DNA of 27,570 bases from a virus, in IMG/VR virus record IMGVR_UViG_3300044647_003122, positions 1 through 27,570 of that record; one strand, given 5' to 3'. The notes below the pieces were generated by a model that worked only from the letters and a program-made list of their open reading frames with translations, did not search any database and had not been told where the DNA came from. A program made the translations under genes and the position numbers. Positions 6,686-14,900 of this stretch are shown here, piece after piece (position 1 is the stretch's first letter; the number at the start of each line of letters is the position of its first letter).

Positions 6686-6804
6686 CGCATGGCGGGTGGG
6701 TTATACGTGGGCGGTGTCTTACATCCGCACGCGAGTCCACACAGCAAAACCATCAGCAGGAGTGACCAAGCCCGTCTGGGGTTCAAACGCATAGAGTATT
6801 TCAT
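6682..6804 (-). CDS. Embedded Rz1-like small lipoprotein (40 aa), spanin candidate
   Basis: This 40-codon frame begins inside the 3' end of the papain-like gene, in another frame, and ends with a stop overlapping the ATG of the LamG-like gene (ATGA). The peptide has a basic start (MKYSMRLNPRRAW), a hydrophobic core (SLLLMVLLCGLACGC) and a short proline-rich tail (KTPPTYNPPAMR). This layout is that of Rz1-type outer-membrane spanin lipoproteins, which are often encoded out of frame within a neighbouring gene. The lipobox is not perfect (ACGC or GLAC) and no strong ribosome site precedes 6804. A shorter start exists at 6792. Confidence 0.5.
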   Translation of the reverse strand: MKYSMRLNPRRAWSLLLMVLLCGLACGCKTPPTYNPPAMR

Positions 6805-7117
6805 CGGAGCACAGGCAGAGGTTGAGTGAATGGGCAGAGCGTTCCTGCAAGCAGGACGCTTCTCCAAAAGTGTGACCGGCATCGCGCAAGCCAGCTTTGA
6901 CCAATGCAAGGTCTGCTTCGTGCGCGGCCCAGCGGGCAAACTGCTCGCAGTCGAATGTTTCCGGGATAAACTCCAGTTTGTTGCCGGCGATGTAGCCACC
7001 AAACTCCCGCAACCATTCCGGCGATGGCGCGACGTAAGCCGAGTCCATGAGCACGATGTCGCGCACGCCAATGGCACGCAGCTTCGTGTAGATCAGTTCG
7101 ATGGAAACAGCGTTCAT
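6719..7117 (-). CDS. Papain-like cysteine peptidase-type protein (132 aa), endolysin candidate
   Basis: The protein carries FDCEQFARWA (Cys57), HSLNL (His96, Asn99) and FEPQTG (Glu112), in the Cys-His-acid order seen in the MOA-lectin C-terminal (Agglutinin_C-like) papain-fold domain found in many phage proteins. It has no signal peptide. No other endolysin candidate is visible in the window, so a cell-wall or virion-associated proteolytic role is possible, but activity cannot be judged from sequence. It starts one base after the upstream tailspike stop (TGAGATG). Its last 86 bases overlap the Rz1-like frame. Confidence 0.65.
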   Translation of the reverse strand: MNAVSIELIYTKLRAIGVRDIVLMDSAYVAPSPEWLREFGGYIAGNKLEFIPETFDCEQFARWAAHEADLALVKAGLRDAGHTFGEASCLQERSAHSLNLCLCSDEILYAFEPQTGLVTPADGFAVWTRVRM

Positions 7118-7118
7118 C

Positions 7119-10100
7119 TCAGTAAGCTCCCAGGTTGACCGACACGCGGTTGGTGCCGCCGACCGGAACGACGCTCCACGCGAGTTCCGCCCAGCCGTTC
7201 GTGGCGCCGGTAATCGTGAGTGTGGTTGAGCCCGTCGCCGTGGCGGCGGAGCTGCCCGCGGCGCGGCCGGGTGAACTGACGAGAATGGTTCGGTTGGTGG
7301 TGTCAGGAATCAGATGCACCACGCCGCCGTCGTTGTCCGTCAACCCGGACCAGAGCAACTGGAAGTTGTTCGTGACCGTCAGCACGCTGCGTTGGTTTGG
7401 CCCTTTGCCGGCGGTGATGGTGACGTTGGTGCCCCCTGAGTAGGTGAGCGTCTCGGTCGTGGGCTTGAGCGCGACCTGAACGCCTTCAACGGCTAACTGC
7501 CCAGCACTCAACCGCGAAAGCGTGGTGTCAGAGGCGTGGCCGAGTTCGATTGTAGTGCTCGCCGCCAACGTGCCAGACACACTGGCCGAACCCGTGACGG
7601 CGGCATAGTTCCCGCCCAGTTGCAACACGGTGCCACGGCTGGTTGAGTTGTTCGGAGTCGTCTTGAAATTGATCAGCGTTTCATTGTTGGTCGGGCTCCA
7701 CGTCTGAAAGCTGGTCAATATCTCTATCTCAGCCGCAGCCCCGGACGCCGCGCTGCCGTTGTAACCTCCGGCCTGAAATGTGTAGATGGTATCATACCCA
7801 GTCAGGCCCGCCGGAGCGGATGGCGTCCCGTTAAAACGATAAGCGATGTCGCGCACACCGTAGGCGGTTCCCTTGGAAGCGGCGTAGGCATTTCGCGTCT
7901 GCGTGGAGAGCGAACCGATGCTGGTCAGTATCAGCGGCGTGTTGTTGGTCTGCATCAGCGTCATCGTTCCGGCAGTGTCCACTTGCACCGAGCCGGTTGC
8001 GTCGGTCGGGTAGAATTGCCACCGCTGCCACTTGGTCCCGTCGTGCCAGTAGAGCAGGCGGTTCGACGCATCGAAGGTGAGCGGGATTTGTCCTGAAACT
8101 GCGGTCGGCGTTCCGGCCGGCGTGCCAGTCGTGCCGGGCACATACAGGAAGCCCGTGGTCGCCGATGAGGAAAGCGAGGCGCGCCCAACGACCACGTTGC
8201 CGTCCGGCGTGAACACATCCGGCAGCGCCAGCGCGGTGGCGCTGTCAATCACCACGGGCCAGTCCTGATTCACGTAAACATTGTCGCGCACCACGTTCCC
8301 GACCGTGTTGGTCATCAGCACTCCGATAGCGGACTGGCTTGCGCTCCGCGTGCGCCCCATCGTCGCATCGGTGACGATGTTGGTGCCGCCTCCCGTGATG
8401 AGGACCGACGGAATGTTGGTCGCGTTGTTGTATCCCGCCTCCGCCAGATTCGCCGATACCTTGTTCCAATAGCTTTGATCTAGCCGAACTGCGGAGCCGT
8501 AACTCTGGTCAAAGCGGCCACCGAGCACTTCGTTGTCATCGCCCTTAAAGATGGTGATGTTTGCTTCCGCCGGCACGTAGGGAAACACGCGCCACGAACC
8601 GGAGCCGCCCGTCGTGAGGTCCAGTTTCACACCTTGCAACGCACCGCCGGCCGCGCCTTGGTCGTATTGGCTATTCACGCCGAACGTGTCCGCATCCACC
8701 CGCACAACGAAATACAGCGTCGATTCCGACAGCGGACTCGGCAGCGTGCCGCCGTTGGCGCTGAACCGGACCGGCATTCCGGTGTAGAAGCGATAACTCG
8801 CGGACGTGAACGTATCGGCGCCCGTGTCCACCGTTGGCGCCGTCAACGCGGTGCTGAATGCCTGGGCGTTCCAGATGAAGTTGCCGTTGATCTTGTTCTT
8901 GTTGCCGTAGATGAACAGGCCCACGCCTTCAAAACCGCCATAATCGCAGTCGGTCACGTAGCTGTCGGCGGTCTGAATCACGTAGGGCGGACGCATGACG
9001 CCGATGGATCGCGTCCCGTGAATCTTTTTAATCTCGATTCCGTTGCCCTGATAAACGCGAAACATCGGGCCGTCCCATTGTTGCAGGGTAAGATTTTCCG
9101 CCGTGACATTGCTGACCTTGTAGATGTCCAGCGGCGTGGCGTATCGCACCGCGCTCGCGTCCAGCCACAAGTCCCGGACCGACGCGCCCGTGAAGTAATT
9201 CGTGCCGTAGGAACCGTCGCCGAACGTCGTGTTCAGGTTGCGATACGTCGTGTCCGAATTGGCCGCATTGATGGACACCAGATTACTCACGCTGGTCGCC
9301 GACCAGAGCAGCGAGAGCTTGACCGGGTTATTCATCCGCGGCGATTCGCCAGACCATTGCGACGGCGCGACGCCGACCAGCGAAACGCGGGTTGGGATGT
9401 TGATCTGCTGCCCGCTGAAATACTGCCCGCCACCCAGCGTCACAGCGCCGATGCCCGCCGCCTTGGCGTAATCCAGCGCCGCCTGAATCGCCGGGCCAGA
9501 GTCGGTGAAGCTGGTCGCCGTGTTAAGTGAGGAAACGGTGGCAGTGTAATTGGTCGCGCTGCCGGCCGCCGCGATTTGGGCGAGCGTGAGCGCGGAGCCA
9601 AAGGTGCGGATTTCAAACACCGGCTGTCGCGGCAAATTGGCCGACGTGGGCGACGTGGACAGGATGCCGGTCGTCGCGCCGTTGCCAATCTCGCCGGCCA
9701 AGTCCGACGAATTGGTTATCGCGAAGCTGGACGTGATGTCGTTGGTCCCGCGGTAGACTTTGAACACGCCGTTGGTGCGGGCGATGGTGACTTGGATTCG
9801 CGTCCCTTGGTAAGCGAGGAACGGGTTGGGCGTGGCCGTCAGCTTGCCGGCGCCGCTGCCGGTTGAGCTGCTGCCGCTGGTGCCGCGGACCAGAACCTCG
9901 AAATAATTTGTCGCGCCGTAGGCTTCCACGTCACGGCCAAGCCCGGAACTCCCCTGCCAGCGGAGCACACCCTCGGCGAAAGTCGTGTCGCTCGAATACG
10001 TCGGAACCTGCCAGTCCATCCACACGGAGAAGTCCGCCGTGCCCGGCATGTTGGTTGAAAGCGACTCGTTGAAGTAGGGCGAGTAGGCGACCTTGTAGGG

Positions 10101-10763
10101 CACGGCGCCGAACATTTCCGGGGTCACATTGCCATCAAAAAGACGCTTCCAGACAAACGAGGCGCTTCCGGCCTGAAACACGGTGCCGGTGTTGGTGGCC
10201 TCAAACGGCGCGTAATAGAACGTCCCGCCGCCACCGTCGCCGGGCTCGTAATAACCGCGCACTTCGACGGTCGCGTTGGTGGTTACCAGTCCGGTGTTGA
10301 GTCCAACGAGGCTGGCGATGTTTTTGGTTGTGTGCGCTGTTGGATACACGCTGACCGTCTCACCGTTGACGCCCCGCAGGCCAAGGTTGAAAAGCGTGTT
10401 GGCAGTCAGATCGTTGCTACCTGCGCCGCTGTAAATTGTGGTGCCACCGAGACTAATGTTCGACAACGACCCCGTGAGGTTCACGGCAGTGCCGTTGGTC
10501 GTGTCGAGCTTGTTGCCGAGCAGGGTTGTCGAGACGTCGGTGACGACGTTGGTGATTGCGGCCAGCACGGCGGGATTGGTCGACACGCCGACCAGCAGGT
10601 TGTTGACCGTGATGGCGCGGGTGCCGTAGGTCGCGTCGTCGACGGGCACCTTGGTTGCCGAGGTGACGTTGGTGGACGTCGGCAGGCTGCGGATAAAAGT
10701 CTGCGCCCGGGTCGGCCAGGACAGCACCGCGAAAAGGATGAGGGCGACCGCGAAGCGAGTCAT
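7119..10763 (-). CDS. Tailspike-like protein with pectate-lyase-type beta-helix (1214 aa)
   Basis: This very large protein starts with a Sec-type signal (MTRFAVALILFAVLSWPTRA). A Ser/Thr/Asn-rich N-terminal region follows, then a LamG-like stretch (residues of about 220 to 400), then a right-handed beta-helix signature (IQAALDYAKAAGIGAVTLGG, QQINIPTRVSLVG) as in pectate_lyase_3 tailspikes and depolymerases, and a long Thr/Ser/Gly-rich C-terminal domain ending VSVNLGAY. Phage tailspikes of this type bind and cut surface polysaccharide. The signal peptide is odd for a virion protein. The CACCATGGACGGC box lies 23 bases before the start. An exported polysaccharide-degrading enzyme of the lysogen is the alternative. 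Confidence 0.72.
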   Translation of the reverse strand: MTRFAVALILFAVLSWPTRAQTFIRSLPTSTNVTSATKVPVDDATYGTRAITVNNLLVGVSTNPAVLAAITNVVTDVSTTLLGNKLDTTNGTAVNLTGSLSNISLGGTTIYSGAGSNDLTANTLFNLGLRGVNGETVSVYPTAHTTKNIASLVGLNTGLVTTNATVEVRGYYEPGDGGGGTFYYAPFEATNTGTVFQAGSASFVWKRLFDGNVTPEMFGAVPYKVAYSPYFNESLSTNMPGTADFSVWMDWQVPTYSSDTTFAEGVLRWQGSSGLGRDVEAYGATNYFEVLVRGTSGSSSTGSGAGKLTATPNPFLAYQGTRIQVTIARTNGVFKVYRGTNDITSSFAITNSSDLAGEIGNGATTGILSTSPTSANLPRQPVFEIRTFGSALTLAQIAAAGSATNYTATVSSLNTATSFTDSGPAIQAALDYAKAAGIGAVTLGGGQYFSGQQINIPTRVSLVGVAPSQWSGESPRMNNPVKLSLLWSATSVSNLVSINAANSDTTYRNLNTTFGDGSYGTNYFTGASVRDLWLDASAVRYATPLDIYKVSNVTAENLTLQQWDGPMFRVYQGNGIEIKKIHGTRSIGVMRPPYVIQTADSYVTDCDYGGFEGVGLFIYGNKNKINGNFIWNAQAFSTALTAPTVDTGADTFTSASYRFYTGMPVRFSANGGTLPSPLSESTLYFVVRVDADTFGVNSQYDQGAAGGALQGVKLDLTTGGSGSWRVFPYVPAEANITIFKGDDNEVLGGRFDQSYGSAVRLDQSYWNKVSANLAEAGYNNATNIPSVLITGGGTNIVTDATMGRTRSASQSAIGVLMTNTVGNVVRDNVYVNQDWPVVIDSATALALPDVFTPDGNVVVGRASLSSSATTGFLYVPGTTGTPAGTPTAVSGQIPLTFDASNRLLYWHDGTKWQRWQFYPTDATGSVQVDTAGTMTLMQTNNTPLILTSIGSLSTQTRNAYAASKGTAYGVRDIAYRFNGTPSAPAGLTGYDTIYTFQAGGYNGSAASGAAAEIEILTSFQTWSPTNNETLINFKTTPNNSTSRGTVLQLGGNYAAVTGSASVSGTLAASTTIELGHASDTTLSRLSAGQLAVEGVQVALKPTTETLTYSGGTNVTITAGKGPNQRSVLTVTNNFQLLWSGLTDNDGGVVHLIPDTTNRTILVSSPGRAAGSSAATATGSTTLTITGATNGWAELAWSVVPVGGTNRVSVNLGAY

Positions 10764-10777
10764 CCCTCAGCGCCGCC

Positions 10778-10790
10778 GCCGTCCATGGTG
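10778..10790 (-). promoter_or_regulatory. CACCATGGACGGC box, copy 2
   Basis: The minus strand reads CACCATGGACGGC, then a GC-rich spacer and GAGGG just before the ATG of the tailspike gene at 10763. It follows the C and B repeat arms at 10801..10859. Confidence 0.6.
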
Positions 10791-10800
10791 CGGAAGAATT

Positions 10801-10827
10801 GAACAGCGAAGGCGCGAAGGCGCGAAG
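10801..10827. repeat. Element C (GCGAAGGCGCGAAG type), copy 1
   Basis: The forward strand reads GAACAGCGAAGGCGCGAAGG and continues with another CGCGAAG unit. Related copies are at 25710..25735 and 26834..26860, with an inverted copy at 27193..27213. It lies between the methyltransferase stop and the tailspike start, next to an element B arm. Confidence 0.7.
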
Positions 10828-10834
10828 AAGATCA

Positions 10835-10859
10835 ATCTGGAAGGCAGGAAGGCAGGAAC
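10835..10859 (-). repeat. Element B pyrimidine arm, 3' flank of the methyltransferase gene
   Basis: The forward strand reads ATCTGGAAGGCAGGAAGG and onward. It is the inverted partner of the arm at 11643..11669, so the two arms bracket the whole methyltransferase gene. It lies 15 bases after the gene's stop. Confidence 0.7.
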
Positions 10860-10874
10860 GGAAAGACGGGCTCT

Positions 10875-11669
10875 TTAAAGGAGGACGCCTTGGCGGGCCT
10901 CGCGTTCGAGGCGCTCGACGGCGGTGGCAAAGTGTTTTGGGTCTTTCTCGATGCCGATGAAGTTCCGGCCCGTGCGCAGGCAGGCGACGCCGGTCGTGCC
11001 GCTGCCCATGAACGGGTCGAGAACGGTTTCGGCTTTTGCCGTGTGCTGCTGGATAAAGCGTTGCACTAGCTCCACGGGCTTCACATTCGGATGCAAATCG
11101 CCGCGGGGTTTGCTGATCCGCATCACGTTTGGCTGCGCCGGATAGTCATCGTTCCATGCCAGCTTTCCGCCTTTCCGATGCGAAACCATGATCATCTCGT
11201 GCTGCCGGCGATATCGCCACCCGAGGCCGGGATTCATTTTGTCCCAGATGATCGAGTGAAAAAACTCCAAGCCGGAGCAGTCCATACGATTTGCCACCCA
11301 GGCAAACGTGGGCCGCGGGCCGCCGCCGCCGCAGCAGCAGCAGCAGCAGCAGCAGCAGTCAGGCCGCAAAACGCGCGCCGCTTCAGTCAGCATCCCGTCC
11401 ACGACTGCGCGCATTTCCAATGGGCCATCGTTTTCGATTGGGCTGCCAGCGATTTCGCGGTAGTCGTTCAGCCTGGCATTTAGGTCGCCGACGTGATTCG
11501 AGTGACCGTATGGCGGATCCGTCCAAATCATTTCGACCGAGTCGCTTTTGAAGGACGCAAGCACGGTGAGGCAGTCCCCACGAAACAGCGTGGCGGTCAA
11601 ATCGCCGAGCGTGATCCGCACCGGCTCTGTGCTCTCGGCTGTTCCTGCTTTCCTGACTTCCAAATTCAT
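10875..11669 (-). CDS. Beta-class DNA methyltransferase with poly-Cys tract (264 aa)
   Basis: This protein transfers a methyl group from S-adenosylmethionine to adenine-N6 or cytosine-N4 in DNA. The catalytic motif TDPPYGHSN (about residues 50 to 58) comes before the AdoMet-binding motif VLDPFMGSGTTG in the C-terminal third, the beta-class order. Residues of about 105 to 113 are nine consecutive cysteines encoded by a pure TGC repeat, followed by GGGGP. The start at 11669 overlaps the previous stop (ATGA). The first nine residues, MNLEVRKAG, are encoded by element B. No restriction endonuclease is adjacent, so an orphan enzyme that protects phage DNA is the likeliest role. Confidence 0.88.
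   Translation of the reverse strand: MNLEVRKAGTAESTEPVRITLGDLTATLFRGDCLTVLASFKSDSVEMIWTDPPYGHSNHVGDLNARLNDYREIAGSPIENDGPLEMRAVVDGMLTEAARVLRPDCCCCCCCCCGGGGPRPTFAWVANRMDCSGLEFFHSIIWDKMNPGLGWRYRRQHEMIMVSHRKGGKLAWNDDYPAQPNVMRISKPRGDLHPNVKPVELVQRFIQQHTAKAETVLDPFMGSGTTGVACLRTGRNFIGIEKDPKHFATAVERLEREARQGVLL
11331..11357. repeat. Pure CAG/TGC trinucleotide microsatellite (9 units)
   Basis: Nine perfect GCA units on the plus strand lie directly beside four GCC units. Inside the methyltransferase they read as nine Cys followed by four Gly codons. Slippage in steps of three would change protein length without breaking the frame. Confidence 0.9.
11643..11669 (-). repeat. Element B purine arm, 5' flank and start of the methyltransferase gene
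   Basis: On the minus strand it reads ATGAATTTGGAAGTCAGG and onward. It begins at the ATGA junction with the upstream Cys-rich gene and supplies the first codons of the methyltransferase. Its inverted partner is at 10835..10859. Confidence 0.7.
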
Positions 11670-11899
11670 TCCCCCTTTGCGCCGAGCGGGCAGGCGTCGT
11701 GGCCGCCGGGCTTGAGCCAGGGGCGGTCGCGGCTCAGGCAGCTCCAGCAGCGCGCCCAGGTCGCCGTGTTGGGGTGCGCGCACTTCTGCTGCGGGGCGTT
11801 GAACCATTCGCAGGCGCGGCAGGCGGCCTCGCGGCGGGTCACGGGCGGTGGCCGCGGATTGGTCGGCCGGCGCATTTTCCCCTGGATGCGAAATTGCAT
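11666..11899 (-). CDS. Cys-rich small protein, probable metal-binding (77 aa)
   Basis: The basic N-terminus (MQFRIQGKMRRPTNPRPP) is followed by CRACEWFNAPQQKCAHPN, then WARCWSC and ACPLGAKGE. The six cysteines include two CxxC pairs (CRAC, CWSC), which suggests zinc or iron-sulfur binding. It starts three bases after the 1216-residue gene and its stop overlaps the methyltransferase start. Small Cys-rich proteins of this kind are common in phage genomes, but I cannot name the family. A regulatory or DNA-linked role alongside the methyltransferase is speculative. Confidence 0.65.
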   Translation of the reverse strand: MQFRIQGKMRRPTNPRPPPVTRREAACRACEWFNAPQQKCAHPNTATWARCWSCLSRDRPWLKPGGHDACPLGAKGE

Positions 11900-11902
11900 G
11901 GG

Positions 11903-14900
11903 TCAGTCCCCGGCGGCGTAGGCCTGCACGGGCACGGTCACGGCCGGGGTGTTGCCGACGACCGCCGTGAGGTTGGTCGAGCGGGTGTTGCCGCCGACGC
12001 ACGCCGGATTCGTGTTGCCCGCGCTGTCGGAGATGTAGACGTCGCCGCTCGGAGTGTCCTCGCTGGCATCGGCCGTCAGCAGCACGCAGGTCGGATCTTC
12101 GTTGGTGACCTCGGCGTCCCAGAGCACGGCCTCGCCGGAGCCGGGGCCGAGGCTCCAGACGTGGACCGTGCCGGAGGCCGTGTTATTGCAGGTGGTGCCG
12201 TTGGTTTCGCCGGCAACGCGCACATAGCGGCCAACCGTCTGGAGGACCTGCCGCTGGAAAATGACGCCGGCATTGCCCAGATCGACCAACGCTGCAAGGT
12301 CGGGCGGCATGGCGTTTTCAAAGCTGCCGTCGGGCGACCAGCGAAACTCGATGGCTTGTCGGGTCGTCGTGAGCGTCGCCGTCGAGCCGGTGCTGCTCAG
12401 ATCCACGCTTGTGGCCACGCCGCCACCCGCGCCCGGCGTCCACGCGCCGACTGTCGGCGTGCCGAGTTCGGTTTCGCTCGCGGCGCGCAGCCAGATCGAG
12501 AAGTCGACCCCCGAGGCCTTGCTCCAGCCGTCGTCAATGGCCCGGGCGCTCGTGGCGTTTCGAACCAGATTGGTGACGTCGCGGGTGTGGACATACGTCG
12601 TGACGCGATGCTCCAGGGTCATTGGCAGCATCAGGCGCGCGGTGCGAAGCCGGTTCACGGCGCGGGCGAGGGTGTTGAACGTGCCGGCGTAAAGATACGT
12701 CATCGGCATGGGGCCGTGCCCCTGCGGATTGTCGGGCCGAACATCGACCGGCAGGAGCGGCACATGCCGATTCTGGTCGGCATCGAACATCAGGTTTTCG
12801 AACGTGTAATCGTAGAGCGTCGTATTGGAATTGTCGCAGGCCTGGGCGGCGGATTCGCGGCCATCCACGAAGCCTTCGCAGCCGGCGCGGAGGTAAAGCT
12901 CGACGAGGCGCAGATGTTCGCTGAGGGCCGGCGAATCCGTGCCGGGCTCCAGCGTGGCGTTGCCGTCGAGGTAGGGCTCGGGAATGTCCTTCGTGAAGAT
13001 CAGCGTCGGGAAGACGGTCCCGAAGACGTCGCCGCCGGTCGGCAGGCCCGAGGTGAAGGCAGCATCGCCAGCCCCGGCATTGCCGGCGCGGCGACCGCTC
13101 TGCTGCTGGAGCAGGTATTCGCGCAGGGCGTTTTCGGTCGTGCGGTAATCGAAGACCTCGGCCGCCAAGTCCGTCAGGTTCCAACTGGCGAGCGAGGAAC
13201 TGATTGAGCTGGGCGCCGTCGAATGATGATGCACGCGGCCGGTCATCGTCACCTTCACGATCTGCTCGCCGAAGCTGGCGGTCCAGGTGTCGTCGATCAC
13301 CGCGCTTTCGACCCGCACGGGCGGTTCGTAGATGCGGCACGACCGCATGAAGGGCACCGTCGCTCCGCCGTTGGCGTAGGGCGGATTAAACGGCGTGCCG
13401 GGCGTGGGCATGTAGCGGTAGCCGCTGGGCGTCTCGGACGTGTAGAGCGGCCGCTGACCGTAGCCGACATGGAGCAACGTGTTGTTGTCGCGGGCGATGT
13501 TCGTGTCATCCAGCGTGCAGCGGTCGCCCAGGACGTTCAGGATGTCGGCGTAGCTGTCGGGCTTCCAGATGCTCGAATTGCTCCAGTAGTAGGGCCGGAA
13601 GGTGAAGTCCACGCACCAGCCATTGGAAAAGCCGCCCGGGTAGGCCGCGAAGATGCCGTCGGCCTCGCGCAGGGTGCCGGTGCCGGAATAGATCGCCGTG
13701 CGCGCCGTGAAGGTCTGGCCGGCGTTGAATTGCTCGCCCTCGTGCTGCACCGCGCCGGTCACGACCCGGTATTGGCGGCCCCGCGTCAGGCCATCGGTCG
13801 CCGGGGCCTCGGGGGCGGGCGCGATGCCTTCGAGGAGGTCGATGGGGACATTGTGCGACATGCCCAGCGCCCAGCGGCGGAGGTAAAGGATGGACTTGCC
13901 GTCCTGCACGGCGTAGCCCACGAACTGGTGCCGGTTCAGCAGCCGCACGCATTTCGACAGCTCGCGGGCGGCATCGAAGACGGCGTTCTGGTTCAGCACG
14001 GAATCCATGCCCGGCCCAATCTCGGACACGGGCACGATTGCGCCGTAGTCCCGGTAACGGATGAAGATGTCGCGCGCCAGATCCTCGTCGATGCCCCGGC
14101 CGTCGAGGTCGATGCCGCCGCGGTAGCTGCTGCGGCGGAGCGTCGCGTAGAGGTCGTAAAGCTGCGGCTTGTATTCCAGCAGACAGGTCGTCTCGACGGC
14201 GACGTAGCCCTCGGCGGCGGAGAAGCTGAATTCGCTGTCGATCTCCACGCCGAACGCGGCGAAGTGCCGGGCCTCGGCCAGCCGGACGATTTGCGCGGCA
14301 TCGCCGGCCGAATTTGCCGTAAGCGTGACCGATTGAATCAGCTCGTCGTTGTCGCGAATCCGCACGACGACCGTGCCCTGGGCGGCGACGCCGCGGGCCA
14401 TCACGAGGACGTGCGTCGCCAAGGTGCCGGGCGGGAAGTTGAAGTCGCGCCCGCCGAAGTTGCAGTCGAGTTCCTGCGGGAAGACGGCCAGCGAATCCGC
14501 GCCGGTCAGTTGCCACCGGGGATAAAACGGCCGGATGGCGTCGCCCGTGTTCCAGCCGATCTGCGGGGCGAGGGCGTATTGGCTGGCGAGGAATTCCTGC
14601 GTGCGAAAGGCCGAGGCCTGGCCGCCATCGGGGCGCAGGCGCTGCGTCTCGTCGCCCCGGAAGCCGGCAGCATACTCGGCCACGGCGCGCGAGATGGCGT
14701 TGGCGTTGGCCTTTGAAAGCTCGGCGTTGTTCGTGTAGGGGCCCTCGATCCACTCGGCCTTGGAGTAGTAATCGACGCTGCCGTCGTTCCCAAAAACGAA
14801 GTAGGCGAAGGGCGTGTAGGCCACCCAGGCGACATCCTCGGGCTTTTCGGGGCAGGTGCCGGAATAGCTGACGACCTCCTCGGTGGCGAGGTTCGTGAAG

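Noticed and set aside
11331-11357. CAG tract as part of a CRISPR or tandem array
   Set aside because: It is a simple triplet microsatellite within a coding region, without spacers.
10875-12002. 375-residue version of the methyltransferase with a start at 12002
   Set aside because: The first 111 residues are the shadow of the Cys-rich and 1216-residue genes; the ATGA-coupled start at 11669 is preferred.
11699-14716. Long plus-strand frames opposite the 1216-residue gene
   Set aside because: They are antisense to a continuous minus-strand gene and show no motif.
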